DNA from: Rhodococcus yananensis
GTDB lineage: Bacteria > Actinomycetota > Actinomycetes > Mycobacteriales > Mycobacteriaceae
DNA: 43,981 nucleotides
Assembly: GCF_020515525.1 (NCBI RefSeq)
Contig: NZ_JAIYEP010000035.1
Location: 1-43,981, forward strand
Direction of reading: 5' to 3'
Under the pieces are notes generated by a model, which saw nothing but the letters and a program-made list of their open reading frames with translations, had not been told where the DNA came from and did no database searches. The position numbers were made by a program, and so were the translations under genes. Positions within the stretch are counted from its first letter, which is position 1. Each line of letters begins with the position of its first letter. Below are positions 1-6,361 of the stretch, piece by piece.

Positions 1-162
1 CTGCCGGTCAACCAGGTCGCCGCCGTCACCGCGCTGGTGGCCGGCCTGATGAGCATCGTGTTCGGTGTGGTCGCGAACTATCCGTTCGCGATCGCCGCGG
101 GCCTGGGCATCAACTGCTCGCCCTCCCCTCCGTTCGAGCGAACGTATCGCTCGATCGATTGA
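1..162 (+). pseudogene. NCS2-type purine/xanthine permease, truncated fragment
   Basis: The open frame entering from the left edge reads a transmembrane stretch typical of AzgA/PbuG-type nucleobase permeases (VTALVAGLMSIVFGVVANYP, then FAIAAGLGIN). In that family this N-terminal segment is normally followed by several hundred residues of membrane protein. Here the similarity ends at GLGIN, and the frame continues with an unrelated 16-residue tail (CSPSPPFERTYRSID) to a TGA. No other frame resumes the permease. The fragment is therefore a 5' remnant cut off about 117 bases into the window, by rearrangement, deletion or an assembly join. The upstream part lies outside the window, so its true start is unknown. 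Confidence 0.6.
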
Positions 163-170
163 TTCGAGCG
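131..170. repeat. Clustered TCGAGCGA inverted repeats
   Basis: Two inverted repeats lie end to end just after the permease similarity stops: CGTTCG-AG-CGAACG at 131-144 and CGCTCGA, 9-nt spacer, TCGAGCG at 148-170. The word TTCGAGCGA recurs at 132-140 and 163-171, and an inverted variant TTCGCTCGG follows near 180. They could form a terminator-like hairpin pair or mark a recombination junction. The rest of the interval up to the tRNA shows no gene I can support. Confidence 0.4.
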
Positions 171-351
171 AGGGGTACATTCGCTCGGGTCGCCGGACGC
201 GACCGGACGCGAACCAGGACGGGTGAGCGGGGCGACGCGGCGGACCGACGGCCGTCATCCAGGCGAATTGGGGATCGCGGTATCCATACGCTACTGTTTC
301 GTCAGCGCCCGCGAGAGCGGGAGCGCAACCGCACGCCCCGCACGGGCGTCG

Positions 352-437
352 GTCCGAGTGGCGGAATGGCAGACGCGCTAGCTTGAGGTGCTAGTGTCCT
401 ATTAACGGACGTGGGGGTTCAAGTCCCCCCTCGGACA
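352..437 (+). tRNA. tRNA-Leu (anticodon GAG, reads CUC)
   Basis: A complete class II tRNA can be folded by eye. The acceptor stem pairs GTCCGAG with CTCGGAC, followed by discriminator A. The anticodon stem CTAGC/GCTAG encloses the loop TTGAGGT, whose centre is GAG. A long variable arm closes with GTCC/GGAC, as expected for leucine, and the T arm carries GGTTCAAGTCC. The 3' CCA is not encoded at the right register, so it must be added by nucleotidyltransferase. A -10-like TACGCT at 287-292 lies about 60 nt upstream and may be its promoter. Confidence 0.93.
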
Positions 438-470
438 CACCAGCGGTTCCCCGAACCGCCGAAGCGACGA

Positions 471-506
471 ACGAGGTTGCGAACTCCCCGGAGTTCGTGG
501 CCTCGT
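471..506 (+). terminator. Hairpin downstream of tRNA-Leu
   Basis: ACGAGG pairs with CCTCGT around a perfect inner stem CGAACTCC/GGAGTTCG with a 2-nt loop, with small internal loops (TTG and TGG) between the two stems. It starts 33 nt after the tRNA. There is no clear T-run after it, so termination is inferred from position and stem strength only. Apart from this hairpin I see nothing in the 438-668 interval. Confidence 0.4.
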
Positions 507-668
507 CTTCGTTCGGCTCACGCACTCCTGTCGCGCATGACCGGGCGGATGCGCCCCGCTCCCCTCACGCCGACGTGCGATCACGAAACTCCTTTGCCCG
601 AGATTCCTTTGCCCGCTGTGTCGGTGGCGCGTTCTACTGTGACGTCCGGTTCGGGAGGGAGAGGAACT

Positions 669-851
669 GTGGGATCGACGATCGAGCGTGCCGACGGCAC
701 GCACATCCACGGGCCGGGTAGGTTGCCGGCCGAACGCCTGCAGCACGAACTGGCATTGCGTCGTCGAGCGCGACGCATTCCGTCGCGGCGCCGTCACGAC
801 GGCAAGGGCGGTCGACGTCAGCAGCGGCAGGCGGCGGCGCGATCCTGGTGA
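669..851 (+). CDS. Small basic hypothetical protein (60 aa)
   Basis: I do not recognise this protein. A GTG start follows a good purine-rich ribosome-binding site (GGGAGGGAGAGG) by about 5 nt, which is why I choose it over longer frames running back into the tRNA. The product begins VGSTIERADGTHIHGPGRL and its C-terminal half is dominated by Arg, Lys and Gln, suggesting a nucleic-acid- or ribosome-contacting tail. No cysteine pair, signal peptide or membrane segment is visible. The gene converges on the PLDc_N-like gene that follows. The high-GC setting also produces chance Arg-rich frames, so the call is tentative. Confidence 0.35.
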   Translation: MGSTIERADGTHIHGPGRLPAERLQHELALRRRARRIPSRRRHDGKGGRRQQRQAAARSW

Positions 852-864
852 GCGTGGGTCACGG

Positions 865-1101
865 TCAGTCGCGCCGCCCCTTCCGGAAGTAGGCGATCGG
901 GCCGACGAAGTTGATCGCGATGATCGACGCCCATTTCAGTTTGCTGCCGTCCACCTTGTCGGCGGGTCGTCGCGCGAGGTCCGCCCAGGCCGTCACGGCG
1001 AGGGCGAGTTGGATGCTCGCCAGCACGACGATCACGATCTTCTTCGGGGTGGGTAGATCCGCGAATCGTGTCGTGCGGCAGGTCCGGTCCGTTCGGTTCA
1101 T
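865..1101 (-). CDS. PLDc_N-type small membrane protein (78 aa)
   Basis: The protein has two hydrophobic segments, about residues 20-42 (KIVIVVLASIQLALAVTAW) and 55-70 (KWASIIAINFVGPIAYF), ending in the short basic tail RKGRRD. The pattern W-x-x-I-x-x-N-F-x-G-P-I-x-Y-x-x-x-G-R-R is the signature of the PLDc_N family, a two-helix domain found alone or at the N terminus of cardiolipin synthases. Standalone copies have no known enzymatic activity. The ATG start is chosen because a GAGGAG ribosome-binding site lies about 7 nt upstream; an upstream in-frame start would add 16 Arg-rich residues with no such site. Confidence 0.75.
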   Translation of the reverse strand: MNRTDRTCRTTRFADLPTPKKIVIVVLASIQLALAVTAWADLARRPADKVDGSKLKWASIIAINFVGPIAYFRKGRRD

Positions 1102-1151
1102 TCGGTTCTCCTCGCAGCGGTGACGGCGCGCGCGCCCATACCGTCCCATTG

Positions 1152-1379
1152 CTACCGCACACCGGCGGGGAGGTCGAGAAGACGCTCGACGAACACGACG
1201 ACATTCTCATCGGTGAAGGCACCCGAGAGGATGTCCTGCGCGAGACCCGCCGCGGCGAGAACGAGTTCGGCCATCCATCGCGCGAAGCCGGTGTCGACGA
1301 CCACGGGGCCGGCAGCGCGCGCATCCGCGGACGGACGCTCCGGTAGCGCCCGATACCATCGGGTGCTACCGCACCACAT
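1152..1379 (-). CDS. Possible small hypothetical protein
   Basis: I do not recognise this protein. The frame encodes a regular amphipathic pattern in its last 50 residues (VVVDTGFARWMAELVLAAAG, later FTDENVVVFVERLLDLPAGV). Its third codon positions are strongly G/C, as in the real genes nearby. The complementary frame is just a highly charged mirror of it. An ATG at the far end gives 75 residues but lacks a clear ribosome-binding site, so a later GTG may be the true start. It is divergent from the SDR gene 13 bases away, so the two would share a promoter region. Confidence 0.35.
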   Translation of the reverse strand: MWCGSTRWYRALPERPSADARAAGPVVVDTGFARWMAELVLAAAGLAQDILSGAFTDENVVVFVERLLDLPAGVR

Positions 1380-1391
1380 CGGAAAAGGCTC

Positions 1392-2861
1392 ATGAGCACC
1401 CACTGCGACACCCCGGCTGATCCCGCCGCACCGCCGAGTTCGATCGACCCCGCCGACCTCGAGACCTGTCTGCGGGTCCTCGATCTCGCCGCCGGTCTCG
1501 ACGCCGACCACCCGGACGCGATCGCGGTGCAGCGGGCGGTGGGGCACATGTTCAAGAAGTTCAAGCGGTTGCGCCGCAACGAGGCCCGCAGCCGGAAGGT
1601 CGCCGCCGACCGGGAGGTCCTCGCCGCGACCGCTACCGGCTCCCCGCAGCGGATCGACGACGAGACCGCCGGGATACCCCTCACCACGTCGACGCGCGGT
1701 ACCAGCGCGGGCACGCTGCTGCGTCCGCGGCACTGCTACGTCTGCAAGATCAAGTACACGCGTGTGGACGCGTTCTACCACCAGCTGTGCCCGGACTGCG
1801 CCGCCGAGAACCACGCGAAGCGGGACGCGCGCACCGATCTGACGGGCCGACGCGCACTGCTGACCGGTGGTCGCGCGAAGATCGGCATGTACATCGCGTT
1901 GATGCTGCTGCGCGACGGCGCGCACACCACGATCACCACACGTTTCCCCAACGACGCGATCCGCCGGTTCTCCGCGATGGAGGACAGCGCCGACTGGCTG
2001 CATCGCCTCCGCATCGTCGGAATCGATCTGCGTGATCCCGCGCAGGTCGTCGCACTCGCCGACGACGTCGCCGCGCAGGGCCCACTCGACGTCCTCATCA
2101 ACAACGCCGCCCAGACGGTGCGTCGCTCCCCCGGTGCCTACTCGGCACTCGCGGAGGCGGAGACCGCACCGCTGCCCTCCGGCCCCCGCCCCGATGTCCT
2201 CACGTTCGGCAAGCCGTCGGACGCGCATCCCGCAGCGCTCGCAGGGTCCCTGACCTCCTCGGCGCTGTCCCCGGACGCCGTGTCGGCGCTGGCGATGGTC
2301 GCCGGGTCGGCGACGCCGGAACGGATCGAGGCCGGGGTCGCCGTGGACGCCGGCGGCCTACTGCCCGACCTCGTGCACACCAACAGCTGGGTGCAGACGG
2401 TCGGTCAGGTCGAGCCGCTCGAACTGCTCGAGGTGCAGTTGTGCAACTCGGTGGCGCCGTTCATTCTCGTCGACCGTTTGCGCCCGGCGTTGGCTGCATC
2501 ACCGGCCCGCCGCAAGTACGTCGTGAACGTCTCGGCGATGGAAGGGCAGTTCGCGGGGCGCCGCTACAAGGGCGCCGGGCACCCACACACCAACATGGCG
2601 AAGGCCGCGTTGAACATGCTCACCCGCACGAGCGCGGAGGAGATGCTCGACGACGGGATCCTCATGACCGCCGTGGACACCGGCTGGATCACCGACGAAC
2701 GCCCGCACCACACCAAGATGCGGCTCGCCGAGGAGGGTTTCCACGCGCCGCTCGACCTCGTCGACGGGGCCGCGCGGGTGTACGACCCGATCGTGCAGGG
2801 CGAGGCGGGGATCGATCTGCACGGCTGTTTCCTCAAGGACTACCGGCCCGCTCCGTGGTGA
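1392..2861 (+). CDS. SDR-family oxidoreductase with N-terminal zinc knuckle
   Basis: This 489-residue protein is about twice the size of a classical SDR. Residues 1-110 are charged and helical. Residues 115-136 contain C115-x2-C118 and C133-x2-C136 (HCYVCK, CPDCA), a likely zinc-binding knuckle. The Rossmann domain follows, with TGGRAKIG at 158-165 in place of TGxxxGIG and the NNAA motif (INNAAQ) further on. The active-site region has Ser381 in NVSAMEG, but the position four residues before Lys404 is Thr400 (TNMAK) rather than Tyr; the nearest Tyr is 392. The NAD(P) fold is clear but the substrate is unknown and the chemistry may be non-standard. An AAAAGG ribosome-binding site precedes the ATG. 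Confidence 0.8.
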   Translation: MSTHCDTPADPAAPPSSIDPADLETCLRVLDLAAGLDADHPDAIAVQRAVGHMFKKFKRLRRNEARSRKVAADREVLAATATGSPQRIDDETAGIPLTTSTRGTSAGTLLRPRHCYVCKIKYTRVDAFYHQLCPDCAAENHAKRDARTDLTGRRALLTGGRAKIGMYIALMLLRDGAHTTITTRFPNDAIRRFSAMEDSADWLHRLRIVGIDLRDPAQVVALADDVAAQGPLDVLINNAAQTVRRSPGAYSALAEAETAPLPSGPRPDVLTFGKPSDAHPAALAGSLTSSALSPDAVSALAMVAGSATPERIEAGVAVDAGGLLPDLVHTNSWVQTVGQVEPLELLEVQLCNSVAPFILVDRLRPALAASPARRKYVVNVSAMEGQFAGRRYKGAGHPHTNMAKAALNMLTRTSAEEMLDDGILMTAVDTGWITDERPHHTKMRLAEEGFHAPLDLVDGAARVYDPIVQGEAGIDLHGCFLKDYRPAPW

Positions 2862-3039
2862 CAGGGCGGGGTCCGATGAGATTTTCCGAACACGTCGGCG
2901 CTGGTCGAGATCGGTTCCACAGGTAGACGATGCGCGGACAGCGCGACCGGGCAGTGATACTGGAGACACGGGGGCCGTCCGGGTCCGCGTCGAGGACCGG
3001 GTCTCGCGCCCGTTCCGCTGTGTCACGCCGAGGAGAGTC

Positions 3040-3408
3040 ATGTCTGTCGCTGTCGTCCACGCCGACTCCGAGGAGGGTCGTGTCGCCCTGCGGGCTGCGG
3101 CCCGCGAAGCAGCCGACCTCCGCACGTCCCTGATCGTGCTGCATCCGCTCGACGACCCCGCCGATGCCGGCGTGGTCACCGCCGCGGTCCGCGACATCCT
3201 GGGCGAGGGCGACTGGGAGGTGCTCGCCGACGTCCACGACGGTGATCCCGTCGGGTCGCTCGTCGCGCTGCTCGAACGCAGCGGCGCCTCGAGGCTGGTC
3301 GCCGGGAGCCGCGGCCGCACCGCGACCGGCAAGTTCCTGCTCGAGCGCGGACTGCAACGCTTGATCGTCGAGTCGCCCGTACCGGTGCTGGTCGTCAAGG
3401 AGAGCTGA
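3040..3408 (+). CDS. Universal stress protein (UspA) family, single domain
   Basis: The 122-residue product is one Usp domain. It has an N-terminal beta strand (SVAVVHADSEEGRVALRAA), a central acidic region, and the C-terminal GSRGR loop plus helix ending PVPVLVVK. ATP-binding Usp proteins carry G-x2-G-x9-G-S/T. Here the first two glycines are present (GSRG), but the final G-S/T pair is replaced by Glu-Arg (FLLERGLQRL), so it probably belongs to the non-nucleotide-binding class. Usp proteins act as cytosolic stress or dormancy modulators. The ATG follows GAGGAG by about 4 nt. The 178-nt gap before it holds no gene I can support. Confidence 0.85.
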   Translation: MSVAVVHADSEEGRVALRAAAREAADLRTSLIVLHPLDDPADAGVVTAAVRDILGEGDWEVLADVHDGDPVGSLVALLERSGASRLVAGSRGRTATGKFLLERGLQRLIVESPVPVLVVKES

Positions 3409-3442
3409 GCCGCGCCCGCCGCGATACGCCTACGCTGGTGCC

Positions 3443-3829
3443 ATGGCGTACCGGCTACTGGCGGACGTCGTCGCGTCCGTCCACCTGCTGTTCGTGCTCT
3501 ACGTCACGTTCGGCGGGTTCTTGACCTGGCGGTGGCCGCGCACCGTGGTCCTGCACGTTGCTGCGGTCGTGTGGGGCGCGGGGTCGGTGGCGATCGGGTT
3601 CGAGTGTCCGTTGACCTCGCTGGAGAACTGGGCACGACGGTCGGCGGGCGCGGCGTCGCTGCCACCGGACGGGTTCATCGCACACTACCTCACCGGTGTC
3701 GTGTACCCGGAGTCGGCGGTCGGCCTGGTGCGCATCGCAGTCGCGGTCTGCGTGCTCGCGTCGTGGACGGGCCTGTGGTGGCGGCGCCGCGCCGCGCGAA
3801 GGCTCGCACCGGGACTTACCCGGCAGTAG
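3443..3829 (+). CDS. DUF2784 family membrane protein
   Basis: The 128-residue protein matches the DUF2784 pattern: an N-terminal helix with HLLFVLYVTFGGFLTWRWP, a second helix, the conserved ECPLTSLENW motif, and a GFIAHYL segment before the last helix. Four membrane segments are likely, with a basic C-terminal tail. The function of the family is not known. The sequence TACGCT lies 6 nt before the ATG and there is no ribosome-binding site, so translation from a leaderless transcript is plausible. The next gene starts 10 nt downstream, so the two may be co-expressed, although that gene has its own -10-like hexamer. Confidence 0.85.
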   Translation: MAYRLLADVVASVHLLFVLYVTFGGFLTWRWPRTVVLHVAAVVWGAGSVAIGFECPLTSLENWARRSAGAASLPPDGFIAHYLTGVVYPESAVGLVRIAVAVCVLASWTGLWWRRRAARRLAPGLTRQ

Positions 3830-3839
3830 GGTTGCGCGC

Positions 3840-5084
3840 ATGACCGCTCCCCACGAGATCGACGTCGTCGTCTACGGTGCAACCGGCTTCGTCGGCCGCC
3901 TCACCGCGAAGTACCTCGCCGAACACCTCCCCCCGACCGTGACCGTCGGCCTCGCCGGACGTTCGCGGTCGCGGTTGGAGGCCGTGCGGGCCGAACTCGG
4001 CCCGGTGGCCACGACCTGGCCTTTGCTCGTCGCCGATGCCGGCGATCCGGATTCGCTGGCTGCGCTGGCGGCCCGCGCACGCGTCGTGATCTCGACCGTC
4101 GGGCCGTACGCGAAGTTCGGGTTGCCGCTGGTGCAGGCCTGCGCGGAGGCCGGCACCGACTACGTCGATCTCACCGGGGAGGTGCTGTTCCATCGCGAGA
4201 GCATCGACCGGTTCGACGATCTGGCCCGCAGCACCGGCGCACGCATCGTGCACTCGTGCGGTTTCGATTCCGTGCCGTCGGATCTCGGGGTGCATGCCCT
4301 GCACCGCGCCGCCGACGAGGACGGCGCGGGCCCGCTCACCGAGACCACCTTCGTCCTGTCGGCGCTGCGCGGCGGTGTCAGCGGCGGCACCGTCGACTCG
4401 CTGCGCACACAGATCGACGTCGTGCGCCGCGACCGTGCCGCGCGGCGACTCGCCGCCTCCCCGTACTCACTTTCCCCCGACCGGGACGGCGAGCCCGATC
4501 TCGGTGCGCAGAGCGACGTGGTCATGGTGGACGGCCGGTCGATCGCTCCGGAACTCACGGGATGGAAGGCACCGTTCGTGATGGCCTCGTACAACACTCG
4601 GGTGGTCCGACGCAGCAATGCGCTGACCGGCTGGTCGTACGGTCGGCGGTTCCGGTACCGGGAGGTGATGAGCGTGGGGTCGTCGTTCGCGTCGCCGGTG
4701 TTCGCGGCGATCGTCGCCGGTGGCCTCGGCGCGCTGGTCGCCGGGCTCGGGTTCGCGCCGACGCGGTTCGTCCTCGACAAGGTGCTGCCCGCACCCGGCG
4801 AGGGGCCCTCGGAGAAGACCCGCGAGCACGGCCACTTCGCGGTGGACGTGTTCACGACCACGGAATCGGGTGCCCGCTACACGGCTCGCTTCGCGGCCCA
4901 GGGCGATCCCGGCTACAAGGCGACGGCGGTGATGCTCGCCGAGTCGGCGCTGTCCCTCGCCACGGGTGGCGGCGCCCTGCACGCCGGCGGGGGTGTACTC
5001 ACCCCGGCGGTCGCGTTCGGGGACGTGCTCACCCGGCGGCTGCGCGAGGCCGGTTTCGACATCGAGGTGCGACGGCTGCCCTGA
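3840..5084 (+). CDS. Saccharopine dehydrogenase-like (trans-acting enoyl reductase) oxidoreductase
   Basis: This 414-residue soluble or membrane-associated oxidoreductase has an N-terminal NAD(P)-binding motif GATGFVG at residues 13-19. Further hallmarks of the family are ISTVGPYAKFG, CAEAGTDYVDLTGE and HSCGFDSVPSDLG. A hydrophobic Ala/Gly/Val stretch near residue 285 (FAAIVAGGLGALVAGLGF) is typical of the mycobacterial Rv2449c-type subfamily, where related proteins act as trans enoyl reductases in polyketide-lipid synthesis. No polyketide synthase lies in this window, so the lipid role is inference from the family only. TAGGGT lies 7 nt before the ATG with no ribosome-binding site, again suggesting leaderless initiation. 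Confidence 0.85.
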   Translation: MTAPHEIDVVVYGATGFVGRLTAKYLAEHLPPTVTVGLAGRSRSRLEAVRAELGPVATTWPLLVADAGDPDSLAALAARARVVISTVGPYAKFGLPLVQACAEAGTDYVDLTGEVLFHRESIDRFDDLARSTGARIVHSCGFDSVPSDLGVHALHRAADEDGAGPLTETTFVLSALRGGVSGGTVDSLRTQIDVVRRDRAARRLAASPYSLSPDRDGEPDLGAQSDVVMVDGRSIAPELTGWKAPFVMASYNTRVVRRSNALTGWSYGRRFRYREVMSVGSSFASPVFAAIVAGGLGALVAGLGFAPTRFVLDKVLPAPGEGPSEKTREHGHFAVDVFTTTESGARYTARFAAQGDPGYKATAVMLAESALSLATGGGALHAGGGVLTPAVAFGDVLTRRLREAGFDIEVRRLP

Positions 5085-5141
5085 ACCGGCCCGGCACCGT
5101 GGGCCTCCCCGCCGTCCGCGCCGTGGCCGCGGTGTCCGACA

Positions 5142-5159
5142 CACCTCGGCTCCGAGGTG
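5142..5159. terminator. Perfect 8-bp hairpin after the oxidoreductase gene
   Basis: CACCTCGG and CCGAGGTG are perfectly complementary around a 2-nt CT centre, 58 nt after the oxidoreductase stop and upstream of the next promoter. It could be a terminator (no T-run follows) or, being nearly palindromic DNA, an operator for the sulfur-exporter promoter just downstream. Confidence 0.35.
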
Positions 5160-5180
5160 CGTCCGGCGGCGCCGACGGGC

Positions 5181-5186
5181 TATGCT
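5181..5186 (+). promoter_or_regulatory. Candidate -10 element for the TauE/SafE operon
   Basis: TATGCT closely matches the actinobacterial TANNNT -10 consensus and lies in the otherwise empty 5085-5416 gap. Transcription starting a few bases later would give a leader of about 225 nt, long enough to hold the cysteine-rich upstream frame. No convincing -35 is visible. Confidence 0.4.
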
Positions 5187-5239
5187 CGATCGGTCGTCGC
5201 ATCCGCGGCGGCATCTGCGACGTGAGGACGGGCGGAAAC

Positions 5240-5356
5240 GTGCACGCGACAAGCTACGAGGCGGCTCCGGCTGCTCGGCTTGCGCTGATGGCGTTCTGGC
5301 CGACCCGTCGTGGTGCATGCTTCGACTGTGCGTGTTGTACCCGGGTGTACTGCTGA
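5240..5356 (+). CDS. Cysteine-rich leader peptide (candidate attenuator)
   Basis: A short frame in the leader of the TauE/SafE gene ends with the densely cysteine-coding run GACFDCACCTRVYC followed by TGA, so five of the last twelve codons are Cys. Translation may begin at GTG 5240 (38 aa, weak GGGCGG upstream) or at the internal ATG 5288 (22 aa). Actinobacterial sulfur genes are known to be controlled by short upstream frames rich in Cys codons, where ribosome stalling reports low cysteinyl-tRNA. The stop is 60 nt before the exporter start, a suitable distance for such coupling. The start is uncertain, and the regulatory role is inferred from composition and context. Confidence 0.5.
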   Translation: MHATSYEAAPAARLALMAFWPTRRGACFDCACCTRVYC

Positions 5357-5416
5357 GCGGTTCGTTCCGTTCGGCGTGTCGTTCTCGGTCACTTCCAGTC
5401 GTACGGAGCTCGTCGC

Positions 5417-6361
5417 ATGCTCAATCTGCTCGTGTTCACGCTCGTCGGTGTCGGCGCCCAGCTGGTCGACGGCGCCCTCGGTATGGCGTTCGGTGTCACA
5501 GCCACGACCCTGCTCGTCTTCAGTGGGGTGGGTGCGGCGCACGCCAGCGCCGCCGTGCACCTCGCCGAGGTGGGGACGACCCTGGTGTCCGGTGTGTCGC
5601 ACTGGAGATTCCGCAACATCGACTGGAAGGTCGTGTTGCGACTCGGTGTGCCGGGCGCGATCGGCGCGTTTCTCGGCGCCACCGTCCTGTCGGGGCTGTC
5701 CACGGAGGCCGCCGCGCCGGTGACCGCGTCGATCCTGCTGGCGATCGGTCTCTACGTGGCGTTCCGGTTCTCGGTGCGGCCGCCGGCGGTGGCGCACGCA
5801 CGCACGTCCCCGCACACCGCGAAGTTCCTGTCACCGCTCGGTTTCTTCGGTGGATTCATCGATGCGAGTGGGGGCGGCGGCTGGGGGCCGATCACGACGA
5901 GCACGCTGCTGTCGCGCGGAAAGACGGCGCCGCGCACGGTGATCGGGTCGGTGAGCGCCTCCGAGTTCCTCGTCGCGGTCGCGGCCAGCCTCGGTTTCCT
6001 CCTCGGTCTCGGCCGTGAGTCGCTCGGCAATCTCCTGATCGTCGCCGGTCTGGCGATCGGCGGCGCGATCGCCGCACCGTTCGCCGCGTGGCTGGTGTCG
6101 CGGGTGCCCGCCACGCTGCTGGGCACCGCGGTGGGCGGCATCATCGTGCTCACCAACGCCCACAAACTCGTCGTCGCGGCGGAGCTGCACGGGGCGCTCG
6201 TCGCCGTCGTCTACACGGCGCTGATCGCCGGTTGGATCGCGCTCCTGACCGTGTCGTGGAAGCGTTCGCGGCTCACCCGCGCCGAGTCCGCCGGCTCGCT
6301 CGAGAAGCTCAACGCGCCCGCGGCGCCGTCGCTCCAGGAAGATCTTCCCGGTCCGGCATGA
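5417..6361 (+). CDS. TauE/SafE family sulfite/organosulfonate exporter
   Basis: The 314-residue polytopic protein has about eight membrane segments in the two-half TauE/SafE layout. The N-terminal half carries GAQLVDGALGMAFGV, and the second half repeats the pattern as GFFGGFIDASGGGGWGPI, the two inverted-repeat signature loops of the family. Members move sulfite, sulfoacetate or related anions across the cytoplasmic membrane. A GGAG ribosome-binding site lies 9 nt before the ATG. The TGA overlaps the glutaminase ATG by 4 nt (ATGA), so the two are translationally coupled. The upstream Cys-codon peptide supports a link to sulfur status. The exported substrate cannot be read from sequence. Confidence 0.9.
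   Translation: MLNLLVFTLVGVGAQLVDGALGMAFGVTATTLLVFSGVGAAHASAAVHLAEVGTTLVSGVSHWRFRNIDWKVVLRLGVPGAIGAFLGATVLSGLSTEAAAPVTASILLAIGLYVAFRFSVRPPAVAHARTSPHTAKFLSPLGFFGGFIDASGGGGWGPITTSTLLSRGKTAPRTVIGSVSASEFLVAVAASLGFLLGLGRESLGNLLIVAGLAIGGAIAAPFAAWLVSRVPATLLGTAVGGIIVLTNAHKLVVAAELHGALVAVVYTALIAGWIALLTVSWKRSRLTRAESAGSLEKLNAPAAPSLQEDLPGPA

Noticed and set aside
131-170. Insertion-sequence terminal repeats
   Set aside because: Inverted repeats are short, adjacent, and there is no transposase nearby.
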